From positions 1 through 12,029 of the forward strand of contig JABMPK010000026.1 of assembly GCA_013203725.1 (NCBI GenBank): a stretch of 12,029 bases of DNA, in the 5' to 3' direction. A program made the position numbers and the translations under genes. Within the stretch, counting starts at the first letter, position 1. Every line of letters begins with the position of its first letter. This document shows positions 1-7,394 of this stretch, piece after piece. Origin of the DNA: Candidatus Uhrbacteria bacterium. Its GTDB lineage: Bacteria; Patescibacteriota; Patescibacteriia; UBA9934; UBA11717. The notes beneath the pieces are model-generated. The model was not told the origin of the DNA. It saw nothing but the letters and a program-made list of their open reading frames with translations, and searched no databases.

Positions 1-59
1 GTTCCTCGCAATGACAGAGGCTTGTCTATTGCAGAAGTAGCTTGGCAAAAATATAAAGT
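1..59 (+). repeat. Direct repeat, copy 1 (cut by window edge)
   Basis: Bases 1-57 match 305-361 with five mismatches that I count by eye (about 91% identity). The first 16 bases equal the right arm of the palindrome at 235-320, so this is the tail of a further palindrome whose left part lies outside the window. The rest is a unique linker seen only in these two copies. Offset between the copies is 304 bases. Confidence 0.8.
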
Positions 60-69
60 AATCGTTCCT

Positions 70-174
70 TGTCATTCTGAGCGGTAGCCGAAGAACCTTC
101 GTCGCTACTGTGCAAGATCACAAGCAATACCGACGAAGTTCCTTCGACTTCACTTCGTTACGCTCAGGATGACA
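70..174. repeat. Imperfect inverted repeat (hairpin type A)
   Basis: The outer arms are TGTCATTCTGAGCG (70-83) and CGCTCAGGATGACA (161-174), complementary except for one position. Inner arms GAACCTTCGTCG (93-104) and CGACGAAGTTC (131-141) also pair, with one base bulged. The loop region is about 26 bases. It shares the TGTCAT...ATGACA ends with the second palindrome at 235-320 but has a different body. No gene lies inside it. It resembles dispersed intergenic palindromic repeats rather than a simple terminator, as there is no T-run after the arms. Confidence 0.75.
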
Positions 175-234
175 ATCGACAAAATATTGACTACTGGAGC
201 TTCGTTAGACATTTGTAATTGGTAATTTGAAGAT

Positions 235-320
235 TGTCATTGCGAACGGTAGTGAAGCAACCTCTATAAGTGAGCTCACGTTCAGCACCGCACGAGGTTG
301 CTTCGTTCCTCGCAATGACA
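235..320. repeat. Imperfect inverted repeat (hairpin type B)
   Basis: The left arm 235-264 begins TGTCATTGCGAACGG and ends GAAGCAACCTC. The right arm 294-320 reads GAGGTTGCTTCG then TTCCTCGCAATGACA. The arms pair over about 24 bases with a small internal bulge, and a perfect 10-base palindrome GTGAGCTCAC (270-279) sits in the loop. This element lies downstream of the stop of the minus-strand mreB operon and could also act as an RNA hairpin at its 3' end. Short reading frames across it, giving peptides with motifs like IARNEATS, are products of the repeat and not genes. Confidence 0.8.
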
Positions 321-363
321 TAGGCTTGTCTATTGCAAAGGTAGCTTGGCAAGAATACAAAAG
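305..363 (+). repeat. Direct repeat, copy 2
   Basis: Second copy of the 1-59 repeat. It overlaps the right arm of the type B palindrome and continues through the linker GGCTTGTCTATTGCA. After it, the hexamer TGTCAT recurs at 374-379, exactly 304 bases from the TGTCAT that opens the type A palindrome at 70-75, so the duplicated unit probably extended to there. The base run at 376-378 inside this hexamer is the stop codon of the neighbouring minus-strand gene. Confidence 0.75.
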
Positions 364-375
364 AGACATTCACTG

Positions 376-1161
376 TCATCGAGACGCAGGAAACGACACC
401 TCGCTCACCGCCGACTCCCAGGCCAATTCGAACACCTGCCTCATCGCTCCGGCGATAGACTCGTTTTCTATAACCACTCCTATCGGGATCCCGTCGTACG
501 AAAACCCGTAAATCTCATCGCCCTTCACGCTTATGTGCCCGCTCAACGGCGAGCTCCCAGTTTCTAAATACCTTACCTCCCACCCGAATCTCTGATGAAC
601 TCGCTTCATAGACTCAATCGGCGGTTTGTCTGCCACGATGATAATCTTCCCCGTCATGCGGTTCTTACAGACTGTCTCTTTGTGTGAATCAAATTCGTGT
701 TCATCAAAAAATTCGCGCAACGCATCGAACGGTACAATCTCATAAAAGTCAGCCGTGGTCTCTTCGTATCTTTTCGCTAACTGAACGATTCCCTTCTTAC
801 CTTCAAAAAAATAAACACGCGGCCTTCCCTTCTTTTGATTTTCTAAAGCAATGAACTCAGGAAGTGCTGACTCAACAATATCAATCTTCCCAATCAACTC
901 CTCAGCCTGTCTCTTCAACATCTGCACGATCTTCTCAGGCGACTCCGCTATGAGCAAACGCTTTCCGTCCACGTCTACGGCCTGCATCAATCCGCGCTCA
1001 ACAATCGCATCAACAACATTATAGACAGTGGTTCGCGTCATCTGTGACGCATGCGCAATCTCCTGCACGCTCGCTTTACCAAGCGACAAGCTTACAAGAT
1101 ACACTCGTGCTTCACGCTCAGACATTCCGGCGTGTGCCAGCTGATCTACAAGAAACTGCAT
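376..1161 (-). CDS. TrmB-like winged-helix transcriptional regulator
   Basis: This 261-residue protein opens with a winged helix-turn-helix (about residues 10-75: MSEREARVYLVSLSLG, then a recognition-helix region SQMTRTTVYNVVDAIVERG). A helical, probably dimerising stretch follows (about 75-108). The C-terminal domain begins PRVYFFEGKKGIVQLAKRY, the usual opening of the effector domain in TrmB-like regulators. TrmB proteins are sugar-responsive repressors in archaea; the bacterial relatives are mostly uncharacterised, so the ligand here is unknown. The start overlaps the end of the glycosyltransferase gene by 16 bases in another frame, so it is the third gene of the mreB unit and probably translationally coupled; upstream there is only a weak GGAT. 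The last codons and the TGA stop lie at the edge of the repeat island, so the extreme C-terminus may be recent. Confidence is high for the DNA-binding class and moderate for the family. Confidence 0.85.
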   Translation of the reverse strand: MQFLVDQLAHAGMSEREARVYLVSLSLGKASVQEIAHASQMTRTTVYNVVDAIVERGLMQAVDVDGKRLLIAESPEKIVQMLKRQAEELIGKIDIVESALPEFIALENQKKGRPRVYFFEGKKGIVQLAKRYEETTADFYEIVPFDALREFFDEHEFDSHKETVCKNRMTGKIIIVADKPPIESMKRVHQRFGWEVRYLETGSSPLSGHISVKGDEIYGFSYDGIPIGVVIENESIAGAMRQVFELAWESAVSEVSFPASR

Positions 1162-2240
1162 AGCACATCCAGTGTCTTTCTTGCAGTCGTTTCCCAGTCA
1201 AAGTCTTGAGCACGAACGAGCCCCCGCTCTCGCATTGCATCTCTAACCTCTACGTTCATAACCTCATCCAACGCTCGCATCCAAGCACCCTGCGCATCCA
1301 ACGGAACATACATCGGAGCGTCTCCCCCAACCTCTCGCAACACGGCAAGGTCAGAACAAACAAACGGCACTCCCGACGCCATAGCCTCTAAGGTTGGCAT
1401 ACCAAACCCCTCAAAACGCGTTGGAAAAACTTCAACAAGCGCACCAGATCGCAACGGCCCAAGGTCCTGATACTCCACGTGTCCTATCTCGTGAATGTCC
1501 TCACGTGACTCCACGATCTCGCGAATCTTCTCATACCCAACAATCCCCGGAGTACCTCCAAGCACGAGGTCAACGTCATGATCGCCCTGATCTTTCCACG
1601 CAATCCACGCCTTCAGAAACGGCGCGATACCTTTCTTTTTTTCTATACGACCAACATAAAACATGTACGGCTTCTTGAGCTCGTACTTGGCTCGTACACG
1701 AGCAACCTCTCCATCACCCTCACCACGAACTTTAAACATCGCCTTATCGTAACCAAAATGTATGGTTTCTATTTTTGTGTCGTCAGCTCCAAACTCGGCA
1801 ACAACATCGCGACGAGTAACATCGGTTATCGCGATAATTTTGTCCGCACTGTTCACTGCACGTCGATGCGCACGGTCGAGCCTGCGCACCTGCTCGCTTG
1901 TGTAGTACTCAGGATGATGCTTGAAGCCAAGATCATGAATCGTAGTCACAACCTTCCCTGGCAACACCAGCGGAAGCTCGTCACCCGGAACAAAAATTAC
2001 ATCTGGTCGATCATTAAACAACTCCCACGACCATCTGATTTTAGACCAACCTGGCAGGTCCCACTTGAGCACTTTATTTATCCACCTCCCTTTCAACTCA
2101 AAATCCAACGGTCGGTGAGAATACAAAACGACCTCAAGATCTGGCTCGAGCTCGTTCATTTTTTTGAGTAGTCGGTACGCATACCACTCAACTCCAGTCT
2201 TTTGTTTCTTGGCCGCCGGAACAGCATCTATGGCGATCAT
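1146..2240 (-). CDS. GT4-type (GT-B fold) glycosyltransferase
   Basis: This is a 364-residue protein of the usual GT4 length. The N-terminal half carries a TGVEWYAYRLLKKM segment typical of acceptor-side domains, followed by TTIHDLGF and SADKIIAITDVTRRDV. The donor-binding half contains YVGRIEKKKG (about 212-221) and RFEGFGMPTLEAMASGVP, which includes the E-x7-E motif of this family. It should transfer a sugar from a nucleotide-activated donor on the cytoplasmic side of the membrane; donor and acceptor cannot be told from sequence. No signal peptide or membrane helix is evident. Its ATG follows the mreB stop by three bases (TAG CAT ATG) and there is no clear Shine-Dalgarno sequence, so translation probably depends on ribosomes finishing mreB. 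It overlaps the next gene by 16 bases. Confidence 0.9.
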   Translation of the reverse strand: MIAIDAVPAAKKQKTGVEWYAYRLLKKMNELEPDLEVVLYSHRPLDFELKGRWINKVLKWDLPGWSKIRWSWELFNDRPDVIFVPGDELPLVLPGKVVTTIHDLGFKHHPEYYTSEQVRRLDRAHRRAVNSADKIIAITDVTRRDVVAEFGADDTKIETIHFGYDKAMFKVRGEGDGEVARVRAKYELKKPYMFYVGRIEKKKGIAPFLKAWIAWKDQGDHDVDLVLGGTPGIVGYEKIREIVESREDIHEIGHVEYQDLGPLRSGALVEVFPTRFEGFGMPTLEAMASGVPFVCSDLAVLREVGGDAPMYVPLDAQGAWMRALDEVMNVEVRDAMRERGLVRAQDFDWETTARKTLDVLCSFL

Positions 2241-2243
2241 ATG

Positions 2244-3254
2244 CTAACTCGTAAAGATCGATCGTTTGTACGCCTCCAGGTTCTCAAGAGCAATACCCGT
2301 ACCACGCGCTACACAAAGCTGTGTATCGTCGGCAATATACGTTGGCACTCCAGTTGCCTCGGCGATCAACTTGTCGATATTTCGCAACTGACTAGACCCT
2401 CCGGACATTATAATCCCCTTATCCATAACGTCCGCCGACAACTCCGGCGGAGTCTTCTGCAAAACCTCTTTCACCGTATCAACAATACCCTGAAGCTCAT
2501 TCACAATAGCTTCTGTAACATCGTCACTCGTAATCGTGATTATCTTTGGCAATCCAGTAGCAAGGTCACGTCCTTTCACCTCCATCGTCATCTTATCCTC
2601 AAGATACATCGCAGAACCAATCTGAATCTTGATCTGCTCCGCTGTACGCTCACCAATCGCCAAACCATGCACACGACGCACGTGATCCTGGATAGCGGAA
2701 TCAAGCCGAACTCCACCAATACGCACAGACTCGGACGCAACAATTCCACCAAGCGCAATAACAGCCATCTCCGACGTTCCGCCTCCAATGTCGATAATCA
2801 TGTGGCCAGACGGTGACCCAATCGGAATGTTTGCACCAATCGCCGCCACAATCGGTTCCTTAATGATGTACGCCGCCTTCGCTCCGGCTGCCAAAGTAGC
2901 GTCAATAACCGCACGACGTTCAGTGGATGTAATCCCACCCGGCACCGCAACCATAACCTCCGGACGAATCAAACGCACTCCTCCAGTAGCCTTGTTTATA
3001 AAATATCGCAACATCGCCTCGGTCGTTCTATAGTCAGCAATAACACCATCCTTCAAAGGACGGCGGGCAACGATGGTGTCGGGCGTGCGGCCAAGCATGT
3101 CTTTAGCCTCTTTTCCAACAGCCAGAACTTTACCGTCTACCGTCGAAACAGCTACGACTGAAGGCTCGTTAATAATGATCCCGCGCTTAGGCACATAGAC
3201 CAATACTGTAGTGGTTCCAAGGTCGATTCCTATTTTCTTTTGAAACATTGACAT
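2244..3254 (-). CDS. mreB: Rod shape-determining protein MreB
   Basis: At 336 residues this is close to the standard MreB length. It shows the actin-fold ATPase motifs in order: phosphate 1 IGIDLGTTTVLVY (8-20), connect 1 EPIVAAIGANIPIG (133-146), phosphate 2 IIDIGGGTSEMAV (153-165) and the adenosine motif IIMSGGSSQLRNID (281-294). MreB polymerises under the cytoplasmic membrane and positions wall synthesis. Two starts are possible, ATG at 3254 or ATG at 3248 (MFQKK); neither has a strong Shine-Dalgarno sequence, and GGAG is about 24 bases away. The usual partners mreC and mreD are not beside it; a glycosyltransferase and a TrmB-like regulator follow instead. I saw no convincing promoter in 3255-3328. 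The nearest upstream gene, on the opposite strand, is the transglycosylase-like cassette. Confidence 0.97.
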   Translation of the reverse strand: MSMFQKKIGIDLGTTTVLVYVPKRGIIINEPSVVAVSTVDGKVLAVGKEAKDMLGRTPDTIVARRPLKDGVIADYRTTEAMLRYFINKATGGVRLIRPEVMVAVPGGITSTERRAVIDATLAAGAKAAYIIKEPIVAAIGANIPIGSPSGHMIIDIGGGTSEMAVIALGGIVASESVRIGGVRLDSAIQDHVRRVHGLAIGERTAEQIKIQIGSAMYLEDKMTMEVKGRDLATGLPKIITITSDDVTEAIVNELQGIVDTVKEVLQKTPPELSADVMDKGIIMSGGSSQLRNIDKLIAEATGVPTYIADDTQLCVARGTGIALENLEAYKRSIFTS

Positions 3255-3328
3255 GCACGCATCTTACACAAAAAAAGCTCCGCACACAACGAGATAGTCA
3301 GCTATAGGGCGGTATTCTTTGATATTCA

Positions 3329-3357
3329 TTGACAAAATGGCATTTTTGTGTTATATT
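3329..3357 (+). promoter_or_regulatory. Near-consensus sigma-70-type promoter
   Basis: TTGACA at 3329-3334 is a perfect -35, followed by a 17-base spacer and TATATT at 3352-3357 (five of six for the -10). Transcription should start near 3364, giving a leader of about 45 bases before the ATG at 3409. Within the leader, AAAGGAG (3393-3399) is a strong ribosome binding site 9 bases from the ATG. This is the best promoter visible in the window and drives only the transglycosylase-like gene. Confidence 0.85.
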
Positions 3358-3408
3358 TGGCCGTTCAATCGTGAGAGATAAACCCAAACCTGAAAGGAGA
3401 ATCGCGAA

Positions 3409-4371
3409 ATGAACAACGTGTACAAGGTCCTCGGTTGGATCTGGACGGCCGTTCTGTGGTCGTACAGGCGCAGCCTCGGGGCCTACGTGGGCTACATGCG
3501 ATCGTCTCCGGACTTCCGCCGTGGTGCTGCGGCTACGGTCGCAATGCTGGTGTGTGTCGGCGCTCTCAGTGTCGGCGTGCACAAGACGGTGACCAAGGTC
3601 AAGAACCTTGTCACCAAGATCGACCTGTCCGAGCCCATCAGCCCGGACGAGCCGGAGTACGTGCAGAAGGTCCGACTCGCGCGAGACAAGATCGCCGGGT
3701 TTGACCGGGACATCCTCCCGTACGTTCTGGAGGAGTACAACACGTACGTCAGCAACCCCGAGTGGTTGGACTACGCGCAGCGCTGCTTGCAGCATGCGAA
3801 GGAGTTCAAGCGAGCCGAGAAGCTCACCTTGTATCCCTGGATCATGACGGCAGGGATGGCGCTGCATGAGTCCAAGTGCAACTGGCGAGCAAAGTCCTAC
3901 GACAACGGTCGTGGACTGATGCAGATCACGAACTTCGATCCGAAGCACGCCAAGGTTGCCCGTGGGCTCCTGAGTGTGAAGAAGGTCGACTTCGTTGGTG
4001 AGCCCTACCACAACATCGTGCTCGGCATCGTCATTCACGACGACTACGAGCGACGATTGGGCTCGCGTGAACACGGAACGCTGGCTTTCAACCGTGGAGT
4101 TGGAGGCACTAGGGCCGACATGAGGAAATGCGGTCGGAAGAGCGGGGATCCCCTTTTCTCCGTAACCGCGATCAGGCCCTGCCTGCAATTCAAGCAGAAC
4201 GGCGCGAAGCCCCGGACGTACGTTCCGCGGGTCCTGGCGACGATCGTGATCATGAATCGGTTGGTCAATGACCAGCCGCTCGTGAAACTCGATCGAATCC
4301 GTGAATCGGACATCCCCGGCTGGGATCCCTCCGACGACGGAGACACAAGCTGGTTCGCCAGCCTGTGGTAG
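3409..4371 (+). CDS. Membrane-anchored lytic transglycosylase-like protein (SLT fold)
   Basis: This 320-residue protein has a basic cytoplasmic N-terminus, one membrane helix (about 40-58, AAATVAMLVCVGALSVGV), a charged linker, then an SLT-type domain. The domain motifs are HESKCNW with the presumed catalytic E154, AKSYDNGRGLMQI (161-173; the GLMQ motif), AFNRGVGG (226-233; AYNAG-like) and YVPRVLA (271-277). Such enzymes cleave peptidoglycan glycan strands with formation of 1,6-anhydro ends; here the domain would lie outside the membrane. The gene has its own promoter, a strong ribosome binding site and a terminator, and runs against its neighbours. Three 60-base lines counted by hand gave 57-65% GC, against 47-55% in mreB and the membrane GT gene, and codon choice is visibly GC-ending. 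Recent acquisition or unusually high expression could explain this. The family is confident; substrate and timing are not known. Confidence 0.88.
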   Translation: MNNVYKVLGWIWTAVLWSYRRSLGAYVGYMRSSPDFRRGAAATVAMLVCVGALSVGVHKTVTKVKNLVTKIDLSEPISPDEPEYVQKVRLARDKIAGFDRDILPYVLEEYNTYVSNPEWLDYAQRCLQHAKEFKRAEKLTLYPWIMTAGMALHESKCNWRAKSYDNGRGLMQITNFDPKHAKVARGLLSVKKVDFVGEPYHNIVLGIVIHDDYERRLGSREHGTLAFNRGVGGTRADMRKCGRKSGDPLFSVTAIRPCLQFKQNGAKPRTYVPRVLATIVIMNRLVNDQPLVKLDRIRESDIPGWDPSDDGDTSWFASLW

Positions 4372-4384
4372 CCACTACGAAAAC

Positions 4385-4418
4385 AATCCCCGTCAGCGAT
4401 TCTGCTGGCGGGGGTTTT
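4385..4418 (+). terminator. Rho-independent terminator, probably bidirectional
   Basis: CCCCGTCAGC (4388-4397) pairs with GCTGGCGGGG (4404-4413), with one G-T pair and a GATTCT loop, extended by A-T pairs and followed by TTTT at 4415-4418. It lies 16 bases after the transglycosylase-like stop codon. On the minus strand the same hairpin follows the DUF4012 stop (4423-4425) and is trailed by ATTGTTTT, so it may end both converging transcripts, less strongly on the minus strand. Confidence 0.9.
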
Positions 4419-4422
4419 CATT

Positions 4423-6405
4423 TTAAAATGTCATCACAAATGTCTTGAACGGAGATGCTTTTGTTGTATACGTGTAGCTGTCGTCGAACCAGTACTCGGA
4501 AATCTCTTCAGGTATCGCCGACTTAATAGGCTTGTCAAAATCTAGGTCAAGGTTTAAAGCAACGTTGCGAACGCCGGGCTGTCGCTGCACGTCCAGAATG
4601 TACGTCCCATCATCCACCATCTGTCTTATGCGTTCAGGAAGCCGGTATACAAACTCTAGTCTTCCAGTAGAGCCGGGCTCAATCGACGTAAACGCTCCAA
4701 ACACCGTCGCGCCGAACTCTTCCGAAACATCCACCTTTCCAACAACACCTGTTGGATTTTTTGTTATGTCATCCATCAAAGACCCATTCACTCCCACAAG
4801 CTCCGACCCCAACGGCACATACACGCGCGTGTAGGTCCTGTACCGCGTTGTACGGTAATCAAACCCACCAACATGGTCATAGTTCACCTGTGCAGACGCA
4901 ATCAAGTCTCCGTTCACTTCTCGATGTATAGAATATGTATACGCCCGGTTCATAGAAGCGTCCGTTTTAAGTGCCGCTAAGTTCGCGTCAACAAACATCA
5001 AATGATCGTGTTGTGCATTTATACGTAAGTCCCCAGACCACGTCTGCCGCTCGAACACCTGTTGAACGGTTCTGTCAGCAGAGTATGCAAGGATATCGTT
5101 ATCGTCGAGTAGATCAAGTGTGGTCTGCACCAGCTCCGCCAAAGTTTCTCCGTCGGCCTGCTTGAAGCGTTCAAAAAGTACATCTACCAATTTGCCAATA
5201 ATATCCTTACGCTGAGTGACCGGAATACCACGAACTATGAATGCTTGTTCAACCTCGAATTCAAGAACGCTGAAAAAATTCTCTGGCGTAAACTCAACTT
5301 CATCAATCTGAACATTACCAAACAGCTCCAACAAAGCAACCGCAACTTGAGGAGTGATTAATACAGCACCATCGAACTCAATCTTTGGCGCAGTTACAGG
5401 ATACTCAGCGCTACCAGCTACAGAAGTTTCTGCACTATAGAATTCCAAAGCGCGTCTGATAGAAGTCGGCACATCCGGCGACCAGTTAGCGTCACGCAAG
5501 TACCAGTTGTCTACTCCCAAGTATCGCTGCAGAGGGAGTGGTGGAGTGTTTGAGATCTCGCCGACAGAAGGAGCATCCACTGCATAGATATCGTCCGTCT
5601 GAATGTCCGCTATTTCGCCATCTTGAAGCTTGAGCACACCATAAGTTCCCCAGAACCCTCCGGTTGGTCGTAGCTCACCTGTATTTTGTAAAAACATTAG
5701 GTAGTTCTTCTCTCCCTCGAATCCTGACACCGTAGGTAGAATCGAAAGTATTGGCACCATGAGCTCTAACGAATTGTCCACTACACGAATCTGATCAAGT
5801 AACTCATTGCGCGCAAACCTAAGTCCAAAGAATAGATCATCGGCATCAACGCGCTCCAAGTCTCGGCGCTGCTGACGAAGACGAGCCCTGGCTTCCTCAA
5901 GATCGGGAACGGCTCGATACAAAGCGAACACCAACTCCATCCGCTCGTCCGGTGTAAGCTCCGCATAATTTACAAGGTCTGAAAGACCTCCAGTGAACCC
6001 AGCTATCTGTAGATCAACCTCAATAGATACTCCAATGTCTGCTAACATTTTTATGACCTCCAACGACTCCTGTCCATCTCTAGCAAGTAGCAAAAGCGCG
6101 TCGATCTGCGGCCCTATCCATGGCAGAATCTTGAAGGGCTTCAAATACTGCAAACGTGTGTTGATTTCCTCCAGGTCATCCGTCGCCTTTGCTAAATGAC
6201 TAGATGCAGACACAAAGTCTCGACTAATCACCGCAACCTGAGCAGCAGAAATCTCTGCACGCACAGTATTGCCTCTTTGCAAACCATCAATCACAGCCAG
6301 TGTTCCCAGGCCTACCGCGACTAACATAATTGTCAAAACCAAAACAAACGCTACAGCAAAGCGCTTCCGTTTTTTCCTCTTATGAAAATACGCATCAGTG
6401 TGCAT
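4423..6405 (-). CDS. DUF4012 membrane-anchored envelope protein
   Basis: This protein has 660 residues from the chosen start. It has a short, very basic N-terminus (HKRKKRKR), one membrane helix (about 15-38), then a long predicted extracytoplasmic region with a helical part (about 45-205) before the domain core. The core carries YLMFLQNTGELRPTGGFWGT (about 235-254), the hallmark of DUF4012. This family has no established biochemical role but is frequent near exopolysaccharide and surface-glycan genes, including in Patescibacteria; that fits its place after two GT2 genes. I start it at ATG 6403-6405 because GGAGG lies 8 bases upstream; an in-frame ATG at 6418-6420 would add five residues (MEASF) but has no ribosome binding site and would itself overlap the GGAGG. 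It follows the soluble GT2 gene by 19 bases. Confidence 0.9.
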   Translation of the reverse strand: MHTDAYFHKRKKRKRFAVAFVLVLTIMLVAVGLGTLAVIDGLQRGNTVRAEISAAQVAVISRDFVSASSHLAKATDDLEEINTRLQYLKPFKILPWIGPQIDALLLLARDGQESLEVIKMLADIGVSIEVDLQIAGFTGGLSDLVNYAELTPDERMELVFALYRAVPDLEEARARLRQQRRDLERVDADDLFFGLRFARNELLDQIRVVDNSLELMVPILSILPTVSGFEGEKNYLMFLQNTGELRPTGGFWGTYGVLKLQDGEIADIQTDDIYAVDAPSVGEISNTPPLPLQRYLGVDNWYLRDANWSPDVPTSIRRALEFYSAETSVAGSAEYPVTAPKIEFDGAVLITPQVAVALLELFGNVQIDEVEFTPENFFSVLEFEVEQAFIVRGIPVTQRKDIIGKLVDVLFERFKQADGETLAELVQTTLDLLDDNDILAYSADRTVQQVFERQTWSGDLRINAQHDHLMFVDANLAALKTDASMNRAYTYSIHREVNGDLIASAQVNYDHVGGFDYRTTRYRTYTRVYVPLGSELVGVNGSLMDDITKNPTGVVGKVDVSEEFGATVFGAFTSIEPGSTGRLEFVYRLPERIRQMVDDGTYILDVQRQPGVRNVALNLDLDFDKPIKSAIPEEISEYWFDDSYTYTTKASPFKTFVMTF

Positions 6406-6413
6406 AAAACTTG

Positions 6414-6418
6414 CCTCC
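6414..6418 (-). promoter_or_regulatory. Ribosome binding site deciding the DUF4012 start
   Basis: Reads GGAGG on the minus strand, 8 bases before the ATG at 6405 and 6 bases after the stop of the preceding gene (6425). It overlaps the alternative upstream ATG at 6420, which argues against that ATG being used. Confidence 0.8.
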
Positions 6419-6424
6419 ATTGTA

Positions 6425-7393
6425 TCACGAACCGTCGCTCTTCCCGGTGGACACTTTACTTAAAATTGTCTTTCTTTTCTTTAACATCTTTGGAAGATTC
6501 GAAATTCCTGACAAAACAGCTGGCGACGAGGCTGCGCCCATAACTAAAAGTTTCGGAAAATATGACACCGCCTGTTTTACTGTGAGATTTTTCAAGAGAA
6601 TGAAGAAACGATTCCTCTTCAACTCTGCACTTTGCTTCTGATCACTCACTCCACTTTGAAACACTCCACGATATCGGTAAGCCTTTGCTGTTGGCACGTA
6701 TTCAATTCCCCATCCATCGTGCTGTAACCTCCAGGCAAGATCCATGCACTCGCCACCAGAACCAAAACTTTGATCCATGTACTCCTCCTCGCTGTGCCGA
6801 GTTCGGGCAAGAGCAGAGGCGCGTACCATCATCATAGATCCAGGCACCGCAAATACGGATGTCTTATCGTCATACTGCTCAGCATCAACCTCACCTGCTC
6901 CTCGCGGAACAAGGTCCAGGTATGGCGACAATACAGATCCCACCGAGTCAATATGGTCGGACTGTACACGCTCATGAAGTGCTTCGTCTTGAATATTTTC
7001 ATCAAACATCCTCAATATCTTCCCGCCCACTGCCCCCAATGTCTTATCCTCTTGAAGCCTGCAAATAAGCGCCGACACAGCGTTGGGCTCAAGCGTAATA
7101 TCGGTGTCCAACATTAATACGTATTGATCATCCAAATCAGCGCCCTTCCACGACTGCATAGCCATACGAATCAGTTGATTCTGAGCATTAGCAGTCCCAA
7201 GGTCGCGCGCGTTTCGAATTGCGCGTGCTCCGGGCACCTCATCCCTTAAAAAAGAAACAACTGCATCGGAAGACGCATTGTCCGCTACACGAAGTACTAA
7301 GTCTGCGTACGTCTGTTGTGATATAGCGCGAATAACTCCAGGCAAAGATTGCATGGCATTGCGGGCGATAATGTGAACGCTAACATTTGCCAT
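6425..7393 (-). CDS. GT2 family glycosyltransferase (soluble, rhamnosyltransferase-like)
   Basis: This 322-residue protein starts MANVSVHIIARN, as GT-A fold enzymes normally do. It has VADNASSD (36-43) in the nucleotide-binding region, VLMLDTDITLEP with the metal-binding DxD at 96-98, and GGECMDLAWRLQ (213-224), which matches the E-x-x-D-L-x-x-R catalytic-base region of rhamnosyltransferase-like GT2 enzymes. The C-terminal about 60 residues are basic and amphipathic (LKRNRFFILLKNL, LPKMLKKRKT) and may touch the membrane. I choose ATG 7393 because it sits one base after the previous stop with GAAGG about 9 bases upstream; an ATG at 7417 would add eight residues and overlap the previous gene by 23 bases. 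It is the second gene of a three-gene envelope unit. Donor and acceptor are unknown. Confidence 0.88.
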   Translation of the reverse strand: MANVSVHIIARNAMQSLPGVIRAISQQTYADLVLRVADNASSDAVVSFLRDEVPGARAIRNARDLGTANAQNQLIRMAMQSWKGADLDDQYVLMLDTDITLEPNAVSALICRLQEDKTLGAVGGKILRMFDENIQDEALHERVQSDHIDSVGSVLSPYLDLVPRGAGEVDAEQYDDKTSVFAVPGSMMMVRASALARTRHSEEEYMDQSFGSGGECMDLAWRLQHDGWGIEYVPTAKAYRYRGVFQSGVSDQKQSAELKRNRFFILLKNLTVKQAVSYFPKLLVMGAASSPAVLSGISNLPKMLKKRKTILSKVSTGKSDGS

Positions 7394-7394
7394 A

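Noticed and set aside
1..379. CRISPR array or tandem satellite
   Set aside because: The repeats are unequal palindromes with only two copies of the linker and one 304-base spacing, not short regular repeats with unique spacers.
191..511. Small open frames on both strands giving peptides with ARNEATS or ANGSEATS motifs
   Set aside because: They are translations of the palindromic repeat arms. The two strands give similar peptides because the sequence is an inverted repeat.
1578..2816. Plus-strand open frames of about 200 codons within 1578-2171 and 2202-2816
   Set aside because: They lie opposite the confident GT4 and mreB genes, lack ribosome binding sites and read as histidine-, arginine- and threonine-rich low-information peptides.
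3298..4188. Long open frame of 296 codons on the minus strand across the transglycosylase-like gene
   Set aside because: It is antisense to a gene with clear SLT motifs, promoter and terminator. Its length follows from the high GC of that gene, which makes stop codons rare, and the peptide shows no domain-like pattern.
6418..6420. ATG at 6420 as the DUF4012 start
   Set aside because: The GGAGG that best supports translation overlaps and follows this codon and is ideally spaced for the ATG at 6405.
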